Assembly (NCBI GenBank): GCA_025352235.1
Contig: JANXTU010000089.1
Span: 1-47,006, forward strand
Source: Fimbriiglobus sp.
GTDB lineage: Bacteria > Planctomycetota > Planctomycetia > Gemmatales > Gemmataceae
Reading direction: 5' to 3'
DNA length: 47,006 bases
Shown: positions 41,329 to 47,006 of the stretch, one piece after another
Layout of the letters: each line of letters starts with the position of its first letter
How positions within the stretch are numbered: position 1 is the stretch's first letter
Notes under the pieces: model-generated
Seen by the model: only the letters and a program-made list of their open reading frames with translations
Told to the model about the DNA's origin: nothing
Databases searched by the model: none
Made by a program: the position numbers and the translations under genes

Positions 41329-41912
41329 AGTTGCACGTGGTGGAGCAAGGCCTCGCGGAGTCGCTGCCGGGCGTAAAAGAGCCGGCTCATCACCGTCCCG
41401 ATCGAGATGCCGAGCACCTCGGCCACTTCCCGATAACTGAGATCGCCGTCGACGTGCAAGACGAATGTCTGTCGCTGCACGGCGGGGAGCGCGGCCAGCG
41501 CGTCGTCGAGTTTGTCGCGGAGGTCGGCCCGCTCCAGCCCGCGGTCGAGCGGGGCACTGCGGGGATCGAACGTCTCGTGGAACTCCTCGGCCTCAGTCGA
41601 AAAACGCGAGTCCCGCCGCTGTTTCGACCGGCCGATGTCGAGCGCCGCATTGCTAACGATCCGGAGCAACCACGTGCGGAAACTACTTTGGCCCCGGAAG
41701 CGGCCGAGGTGCGAAAGGACGTTCACGAAGCCGTCTTGGACGGCGTCGAGGGCGTCCGCCTCGCAGCGGAGTAACCGGCACGCGACCCGGTAGGCGACCG
41801 CGTGATGCCGCAGCATCAGGAGATCGAGCGCGGGGCGATCCCCCGTCAAAATCCGGTCGATCAGTTCGCGGTCGCTCGGTTCCGGCATCGCCATCCGCGG
41901 CACGGGGTTCAT
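41325..41912 (-). CDS. ECF-family RNA polymerase sigma factor
   Basis: About 195 residues with both ECF domains. Sigma-2: LIDRILTGDRPALDLLMLRH, CRLLRCEADALDAVQDGFVN and FRGQSSFRTWLLRIVSNAALD. Sigma-4: LPAVQRQTFVLHVDGDLSYR and EVAEVLGISIGTVMSRLFYA. I chose the ATG at 41912 (MNPVPRMAMPE) because AGGAAG lies upstream; the frame extends to 41957. It likely directs a small regulon, including this operon, in answer to a signal sensed by the anti-sigma protein. Confidence 0.92.
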   Translation of the reverse strand: MNPVPRMAMPEPSDRELIDRILTGDRPALDLLMLRHHAVAYRVACRLLRCEADALDAVQDGFVNVLSHLGRFRGQSSFRTWLLRIVSNAALDIGRSKQRRDSRFSTEAEEFHETFDPRSAPLDRGLERADLRDKLDDALAALPAVQRQTFVLHVDGDLSYREVAEVLGISIGTVMSRLFYARQRLREALLHHVQL

Positions 41913-42111
41913 CGGATGCTTCCTGATAGTAGCAGACGGCCAGACTCCCTCCGGCATTCACCGGATGCATCGTACACCCGCGAAATCCGGGAGTCGAACG
42001 AAAACGCGGAGACAATTCGGATCCACTCGAAACGGCCGGCAACGGAGTTGGACACCGCCTCCACCTCGGGGTAAACTACACCATCCCACCGCCTCTCCCG
42101 TTGGAGTTTCC

Positions 42112-45100
42112 ATGCGACTTCGGTTCTTCGCCGGCGCAGCTTTGCTCGGCTCGCTCCTGATCCTGTTCGTTCTGACCGGTTCCGCCGTGCCGCCGATGAA
42201 CCCGGACGCCCAACCCTCCAAGGATAATCCGGACGCCAACGGCGCCGCCAAACGTGCGACTGTCGCCGGTGGCCTGAAGCCGACCGTCTGGGCGGCCGAA
42301 CCGCTCATGGCCAACCCCGTCAGTTTCTGCTTCGACGGCCAGGGGCGGGCCTACGTCGCCGAGACGACGCGATTCGAACACGGCGTCCCCGACACCCGCG
42401 CCCACATGTACTGGCTCGACGAAGACATCGGCTCGCGCAGCGTCGAAGACCGGCTGAAGATGTACGAGAAACACAAATTCGGCGCGAAGGACAAAAACTA
42501 CGAAGAGTTCGACGACACGGTGCGGATGGTCTGGGATTCCACCGGTAGTAAAGTCGCGGACAAATCGACGGTGTTCGCCAAGGGGTTCAACAAGCTCAAA
42601 GACGGCCTCGCCGCCGGGGTGCTCGCCCGCAAGGGGCAGGTCTACCTCACGGCCATCCCCGATTTGTACATCTTGAAAGACACCAAGAACACCGGCGTCG
42701 CCGATGTGAAGACTTCACTCGCCACCGGTTTCGGCATCCGAGCGCAGTTCCTCGGTCACGATATGCACGGCCTGCGCATGGGGCCGGACGGACGCCTGTA
42801 CTTCAGCATCGGCGACCGCGGGTTGAACGTCGTCACCATCGACAAGAAGAAATTGTTCCTCCCCGATGAAGGCTGCGTGCTGCGGTGCGATGTCGACGGT
42901 AAGAACATGGAGATCGTCCATACGGGGTTGCGCAATCCGCAGGAACTCGCCTTCGACGATTTCGGCAACCTCTTCACCTACGACAACAACTGCGACAGCG
43001 GCGACAGCGCCCGCTGGGTGCAGATCACCGAAGGAGGCGACAGCGGCTGGCGCTGCGGCTACCAGTACGGCACCCTCATGCACACGCCGGCCGTGCCGCA
43101 GGGCAACCGGGGGCCGTGGAACACCGAGAAGCTCTGGCACCTGCCGCACGCCGACAGCGCCGCCTACGTGCTGCCGCCGCTGGCCCACTTCGGCAACGGC
43201 CCCGCCGGGCTGACGCACTACCCCGGCATCGGCTTCAACGACAAATACAAGGATCACTTCTTCGCCTGCGACTTCACCAGCAATGCCGGGAACTCCAAGA
43301 TTTGGTCGCTGAGCGTGAAGCCCAAAGGCGCGAGCTTTGAGATCAGCAAGCCCGAAGCGTTCGTCAGCGGCATGGTGCCGACCGATTGCGAATTCGGCCC
43401 GGATGGCGCCTTCTACTGGAGCGACTGGGTTTCGGGTTGGGCGCCGCAGAATCGCGGCCGCATCTTCCGCGTCGAAGACCCCGAAGGTCAAAAGAACCCC
43501 GCCGTCGCCGAAGCGAAGAAACTGCTCGCCGAGGGGTTCGAGAAATTGAAGGTCGAAGAATTGGCGAAGCTGCTCGGGCACCCGCATCAGCAGGTGCGTT
43601 CCGAAGCGCAGTATGAGTTGGCGACGCGGCCGGTCGTGGACGCCATCGCCGCGTTCGAGGAAGTGGCGAAGGAATCAAAGGATCGCATCACCCGATTGCA
43701 CGCGATTTGGGGTCTCGGTCAGTGCAATGCCACCGGGCAGATTTCGAACTTCAGCGAAGACAAGGACGACGAGATCCGCGCCCAAGTCGGCAAGACGCTG
43801 GCCACCCGGCCGACGCTGCAGGCGACCTTCCGCAAGGTGCTCGTGAAGCTGATGAGCGACAAGAACGCCCGCGTGCAGGCTCAGGCGGCAATCGCATATG
43901 GAAAGACGGAAGATGAACGGCCGTTCCAGAGGTTACCTTCTTCCGAAGCCGCGACCTACCTCCCGCTGTTCGACCTCCTGAAATCCAATGCGGACAAAGA
44001 TGTCTACCTCCGCCAAGCGGCGGTGCAAGGCTTGGTCGGACTGACACGCAATGGCGATGACCTCTTCAATGTGTGGACCCTCCAGAAAGATAAGTACGAC
44101 ACCCCCGCCGTGCGGATGGGCATCGTGCTCGCGCTTCGGCGGCTGCATGGCGCCAAGCTCGGCGCTTTCCTGAATGACACCGAACCCAAGATCGTGATCG
44201 AAGCGGCGCGGGCCATCCACGACGACAACGAGATGGCGCCAATGGTCGAACTCGCCAAGCTCGCCGAGAAGTCGGGCCAGCCGGACGCCGTCGCGTTCCG
44301 GGCGCTCAGCGCCAACTTCAAAGTCGGCAAAGCGGCTAACGCCAAGGCGCTCGCGGCCTTCGCGGCCCGGCCCGGCGAAGCGGACCACCTCCGTGTCGCG
44401 GCGCTCAAACTCCTCGGCGATTGGGCCAAGCCGCCGCGACGGGACGGTATCACGGGTCTGCGCCAAGACCTCGCGGAGCGCTCCGCGGAGCCGGCCGTCG
44501 ACGCGTTGAAGCCCGTCCTGTCCAAAATCTTCGTCGGCAGCGAGACCGTCCGCAAGGAAGCCGTCGCCTGCACCACCAAGCTCGGCATCCAAGACGTCGG
44601 CCCGCTGATGCTCGGCCTCGTCAGCGATCCCAAACAAGCGGTGTCGGTCCGCGTCGATTCCCTCTTCGCGCTCAACGAACTCAAAGCCAAAGAGCTGAGC
44701 ATCGCGCTGGCCGCCGCCAAGGAATCGAAGGAACCGAAACTGCGCGGGGCCGTCCGCGTCATTCAAGCCAAGTCCGACCCGGCCACGGCGGCGAAAGAAC
44801 TCCCCGCGCTCCTTGAAGAAAATCATACCACCCTCATCGAACGTCAAATGGCCCTAGAAGCCATCGGGACTTTGCCGGAATCGCCCGAGGCCGACAAATC
44901 CTTGGCCTATTGGCTGGACCAGTACCTCGCCGGTAATTTGAATGACGCGATGAAGCTCGACGTCCTCGAAGCGGCCAAAGCCCGCGCCGAGAAGGACAAG
45001 CTGAAACTGCACGCCCCGCTGCGGGAGAAACTCAAAGCCATCGACACCGCAGCCCGTGCCGCCGAGGCGAAGGATCCGCTCAGCCGCAATCGCGAAGCGC

Positions 45101-45537
45101 TCGCCGGCGGCGATGCCGAGAAGGGGCGCAACCTGTTTTTGAACAGCGCCGCGGTCTATTGCCAACGCTGCCACAAGCTCGACGGGCAGGGCGGCGAAGT
45201 CGGCCCGGCCATCAATGGCGTCGCCAAAGACAAGACCCGCGAGTACCTGCTCGAATCGATCGTGCTGCCGAGCAAGGCCATCGCCAAAGGCTTCGAGAGC
45301 GTGATCCTCGTACTGCTCGACGGCCGGACAATTTCCGGAGTGCTCCGCAGCAAGGACGCGAAGGCGTTCACGGTCGTGACGCCAGAAAACAAAGTGATCG
45401 TGGTGCCGAAGGACGACGTGGACACCGAGAAGCCGGACAAGTCGGCGATGCCCGAAGACTTGGTGAAGAAACTCAGCAAGCGCGAATTGCGCGACTTGGT
45501 GGAGTTCCTGAGTTCGCTGAAGGAACCGGTGAAGTGA
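42112..45537 (+). CDS. PVC-type heme-binding protein: propeller dehydrogenase domain, HEAT-like repeats, C-terminal cytochrome c
   Basis: A 1,141-residue exported protein. An N-terminal signal or anchor covers about residues 4-25 (RFFAGAALLGSLLILFVLTG). Residues ~45-470 are a six-bladed propeller of the sugar-dehydrogenase type (GHDMHGLRMGPDGRLYFSIGD, THYPGIGFNDKYKDHFFACD). Residues ~500-960 are HEAT-like helical repeats. Cytochrome c follows, with the heme site CQRCH at 1017-1021 and a VLPSKAIAKGFESV-type end. GGAG is five bases before the ATG. This architecture is very common in Planctomycetes and Verrucomicrobia; the substrate is unknown, but oxidation of sugars or other compounds outside the cytoplasm is likely. 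Confidence 0.93.
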   Translation: MRLRFFAGAALLGSLLILFVLTGSAVPPMNPDAQPSKDNPDANGAAKRATVAGGLKPTVWAAEPLMANPVSFCFDGQGRAYVAETTRFEHGVPDTRAHMYWLDEDIGSRSVEDRLKMYEKHKFGAKDKNYEEFDDTVRMVWDSTGSKVADKSTVFAKGFNKLKDGLAAGVLARKGQVYLTAIPDLYILKDTKNTGVADVKTSLATGFGIRAQFLGHDMHGLRMGPDGRLYFSIGDRGLNVVTIDKKKLFLPDEGCVLRCDVDGKNMEIVHTGLRNPQELAFDDFGNLFTYDNNCDSGDSARWVQITEGGDSGWRCGYQYGTLMHTPAVPQGNRGPWNTEKLWHLPHADSAAYVLPPLAHFGNGPAGLTHYPGIGFNDKYKDHFFACDFTSNAGNSKIWSLSVKPKGASFEISKPEAFVSGMVPTDCEFGPDGAFYWSDWVSGWAPQNRGRIFRVEDPEGQKNPAVAEAKKLLAEGFEKLKVEELAKLLGHPHQQVRSEAQYELATRPVVDAIAAFEEVAKESKDRITRLHAIWGLGQCNATGQISNFSEDKDDEIRAQVGKTLATRPTLQATFRKVLVKLMSDKNARVQAQAAIAYGKTEDERPFQRLPSSEAATYLPLFDLLKSNADKDVYLRQAAVQGLVGLTRNGDDLFNVWTLQKDKYDTPAVRMGIVLALRRLHGAKLGAFLNDTEPKIVIEAARAIHDDNEMAPMVELAKLAEKSGQPDAVAFRALSANFKVGKAANAKALAAFAARPGEADHLRVAALKLLGDWAKPPRRDGITGLRQDLAERSAEPAVDALKPVLSKIFVGSETVRKEAVACTTKLGIQDVGPLMLGLVSDPKQAVSVRVDSLFALNELKAKELSIALAAAKESKEPKLRGAVRVIQAKSDPATAAKELPALLEENHTTLIERQMALEAIGTLPESPEADKSLAYWLDQYLAGNLNDAMKLDVLEAAKARAEKDKLKLHAPLREKLKAIDTAARAAEAKDPLSRNREALAGGDAEKGRNLFLNSAAVYCQRCHKLDGQGGEVGPAINGVAKDKTREYLLESIVLPSKAIAKGFESVILVLLDGRTISGVLRSKDAKAFTVVTPENKVIVVPKDDVDTEKPDKSAMPEDLVKKLSKRELRDLVEFLSSLKEPVK

Positions 45538-45546
45538 GGAAGTGGC

Positions 45547-45620
45547 CGACGAGCCACCGGGCTTGCCCCGGTGGGTCACGGCCATCCCGAACCCACCGGG
45601 GCAAGCCCGGTGGCTCGTCG
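45547..45620. repeat. Perfect 30-bp inverted repeat between convergent genes
   Basis: Arms 45547-45576 and 45591-45620 are exact reverse complements, with a 14-base loop. The arms contain the smaller palindromic word ccaccgggcttgccccggtgg. It lies between the PVC protein stop (45537) and the lplA-like stop (45632), where a two-way terminator is expected. It also looks like a member of a dispersed intergenic repeat family. Confidence 0.92.
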
Positions 45621-45631
45621 ATTGTCGAACC

Positions 45632-46468
45632 TCACTCGAACTCGTCCGTCCACGCCGCGGTGCCGTACTTCGTTGACACCAGCGCCTCTGCCGCCTCCAT
45701 CTCGGCCGGGCTCAATTCGGCAACCGTCCCGCCATGACTTTGAATGAAGCCGTCGCGCAACGCATCCACAATTTCCTCCCGGCTCAAGCCGGTTTGCAGA
45801 TTCAGCGGCGCCACGACCTTCGCCGCGCTCGCCACGCCGCGCTCCTTCAACTTCTCGCGGCCGAGGCGCAACACGCGCAGCATCTCCGCGTTGTCGAAGG
45901 CATAGGCCAGCGCTGTGTGGTGCAGCACGACGCCGCGCCGGCGGGCTTGCGCGGCGCCCGCAATCTTCCCGGCAGCGCAGGCGATATCGTTGATCGGTCG
46001 GTACTCGCAATCGACGCCGAGGCCGCGCAGCGCCGAAACGCACCACGCGTCGCAGACTTCGTAACTTTGCCGAAGGGTCAGCCCTTCCAAAAGGGCCTCG
46101 GGCAGAATCAGGGAATAGGTGATCGCGCCGTGCGGCTGGAGGAACATAGCCCCGCCGCCGGTCATGCGCCGGACGACGGTCATGCCGAGATCGCGCGCGG
46201 CCGGGAGGTCGACTTCGTTCGCCACGGACTGGCAGCGGCCCAAGACGACAGCCGCGGAATCCCAGCCCCAGAATCGCAGCGTCGGCGGCGCCGCGCCCGC
46301 GGCGACCCGATCCACGAGGACCTCGTCGAGGGCGACGTTGAGCGCGGGGGAGACCGGGCGCTCGGGGAGGATCCGCCACGGGACAGCGTGCCATGATGCA
46401 GTGAGCTTCGCGATTGCGAGTTCGGTGAATGCGACGTCCATTCGAGAATTGTAGAAGTCGAAGCTCAC
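45632..46468 (-). CDS. Lipoate-protein ligase A-like protein
   Basis: A 278-residue biotin/lipoate A/B ligase-fold protein. WGWDSAAVVLGRCQS, VVRRMTGGGAMFLQPHGAI and ITYSLILPEALL match the LplA pattern, and KIAGAAQARRRGVVLHHTA contains the conserved Lys and the 'GxAQxxxxG' segment. LplA-type enzymes attach lipoate or octanoate to E2 and GcvH proteins. The start used is a GTG at 46468 overlapping the upstream stop as GTGA; an ATG at 46441 is possible. The C-terminal ~70 residues are not diagnostic. It is coupled to the EF-Tu-domain-3-like gene. Confidence 0.85.
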   Translation of the reverse strand: MSFDFYNSRMDVAFTELAIAKLTASWHAVPWRILPERPVSPALNVALDEVLVDRVAAGAAPPTLRFWGWDSAAVVLGRCQSVANEVDLPAARDLGMTVVRRMTGGGAMFLQPHGAITYSLILPEALLEGLTLRQSYEVCDAWCVSALRGLGVDCEYRPINDIACAAGKIAGAAQARRRGVVLHHTALAYAFDNAEMLRVLRLGREKLKERGVASAAKVVAPLNLQTGLSREEIVDALRDGFIQSHGGTVAELSPAEMEAAEALVSTKYGTAAWTDEFE

Positions 46469-46794
46469 TCCTGCCGTGATATGATTCGACCACGCGCCAC
46501 TATCTTGTTGCCCTCGCGGATCGCGATTGTTACGCCGGGTACGAGCCCCGAATAATCCACAGCCGAGTACATCAATTCGAGTTCAAAAATTCCGGGCCGT
46601 CCGATTTCCGGCGTAGGACCGTGGAGAAACTTCACACCCAGGTATTCGTTGTGTGACCCAGCAACGCTACCGTCAACGACCGCATGCGGCATGTACCCGC
46701 CATGGCCGGGCTCTCCCGTGGGTTGCGAGGGCGGGGAATTGCGACCGCCCTCAGCGGCCGACAAGAAAGTGATTTCTGCGAAAACGGTCGCCAT
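46465..46794 (-). CDS. Stand-alone protein resembling EF-Tu domain 3
   Basis: A 109-residue protein. Its first half, FAEITFLSAAEGGRNSPP, looks like the EF-Tu domain-3 opening (A-x-V-x-x-L-x-x-x-E-G-G-R-x-T-P), and its end, VTIAIREGNKIVARGRIISR, matches the 'RFAIREGGRTVGAGVV' close of that domain. The middle keeps a beta-barrel spacing but is shorter. There is no GTPase domain. GGAGG lies seven bases before the ATG at 46794. The stop overlaps the lplA-like start. The function is unknown; such isolated domains could bind RNA or protein, or be derived from duplication of tuf. The match is by eye. Confidence 0.65.
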   Translation of the reverse strand: MATVFAEITFLSAAEGGRNSPPSQPTGEPGHGGYMPHAVVDGSVAGSHNEYLGVKFLHGPTPEIGRPGIFELELMYSAVDYSGLVPGVTIAIREGNKIVARGRIISRQE

Positions 46795-46911
46795 TCCAAA
46801 TCCTCCGATCCAAGCGGAATTCGAGGTTTTTCTTGTCCATCGGAATGAACTCGCTGCGCTTGCGAACGTGGCGACAAGTTTCCAACTTCAGTGCTTTCCA
46901 ATTGAGCTAGA

Positions 46912-46977
46912 GAACGCAGGCTCCGTTCGCTAGAGGGGTTGTGTCAAGCAATCGCCTCCAGGAAGGAGCCTGCGTTC
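46912..46977. repeat. 13-bp inverted repeat upstream of the right-edge start codon
   Basis: gaacgcaggctcc (46912-46924) and ggagcctgcgttc (46965-46977) are exact reverse complements separated by 40 bases. The right arm ends two bases before the ATG at 46979. It may be a regulatory hairpin, or one end of a mobile element whose body lies outside the window. Confidence 0.6.
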
Positions 46978-46978
46978 G

Positions 46979-47006
46979 ATGAAACTCTATCACCCGCCGC
47001 GATCCG
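46979..47006 (+). CDS. Possible 5' end of a gene running off the window
   Basis: An ATG at 46979 opens a frame reading MKLYHPPRS to the edge. AGGAAGGAG lies about 10 bases upstream. Nine residues are too few to identify anything. Confidence 0.3.

Noticed and set aside
46840-46925. tRNA-like stretch on the minus strand (tagctcaattgg, as in a D-arm)
   Set aside because: No seven-base anticodon loop, no TTCGA-type T-arm and no pairing acceptor stem could be found in the expected positions.

Overview
The window looks like chromosomal DNA of a planctomycete, most likely a member of the Gemmataceae. The pointers are high GC with strong third-position GC bias, a protein carrying the Gemmata-type 'ADWLDE' repeat-companion domain (TIGR02996 type) followed by leucine-rich repeats, a PVC-type CxxCH cytochrome fused to a propeller and HEAT-like repeats, two Uma2 proteins, a squalene HpnD/HpnE pair, and many GC-rich palindromic intergenic repeats. 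Assignments were made by reading translations and motifs; no database search was possible.

Layout. (1) 1-7.6 kb: housekeeping. A partial secreted esterase, a fused uroporphyrinogen-III methyltransferase/synthase, and a leftward secG-yicC-gmk-rpoZ run with a small membrane protein downstream, then a secreted S46 dipeptidyl-peptidase. (2) 7.6-8.2 kb: a small gene and an overlapping partner that looks frameshifted, arranged like a toxin-antitoxin pair. (3) 8.35-16.6 kb: a rightward seven-gene run of SDR, AsnB-type amidotransferase, DevC-, DevA- and DevB-like exporter parts, HpnD and HpnE. Starts and stops overlap or abut throughout, except where a large palindromic element separates the permease and ATPase genes. 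This is the best candidate here for an uncharacterised system: synthesis or modification of a lipid or isoprenoid product coupled to its export. (4) 16.6-20.2 kb leftward: queE, Uma2, panB and the TIGR02996/LRR protein. (5) 20.4-23.4 kb rightward: nuoJ, nuoK and nuoL of respiratory complex I, with no nuoM or nuoN next to them. (6) 23.4-27.1 kb: a large membrane-anchored coiled-coil/TPR protein with a repeated short motif, then a low-GC, gene-poor stretch.

(7) 27.1-36.0 kb: a complete assimilatory nitrate cluster transcribed leftward: siroheme SUMT, nirB, nirD, nasA, a FAD/BFD electron-transfer subunit and a NarK transporter. Together they would import nitrate, reduce it to nitrite and then to ammonium, and supply the siroheme precursor. 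A CBS-domain gene diverges from its upstream end. (8) 36.9-42 kb leftward: a hypothetical gene, Uma2, gltX, a MaoC-type hydratase, and an ECF sigma factor/anti-sigma factor/secreted protein operon. (9) 42.1-45.5 kb: the PVC cytochrome. (10) 45.6-46.8 kb: a lipoate-ligase-like gene coupled to a stand-alone protein resembling EF-Tu domain 3. A possible further gene begins at the right edge.

Several start codons are GTG or TTG and were chosen from ribosome-binding-site position or stop/start overlap; these are stated in each entry. No rRNA, tRNA, CRISPR array or transposase gene was recognised.
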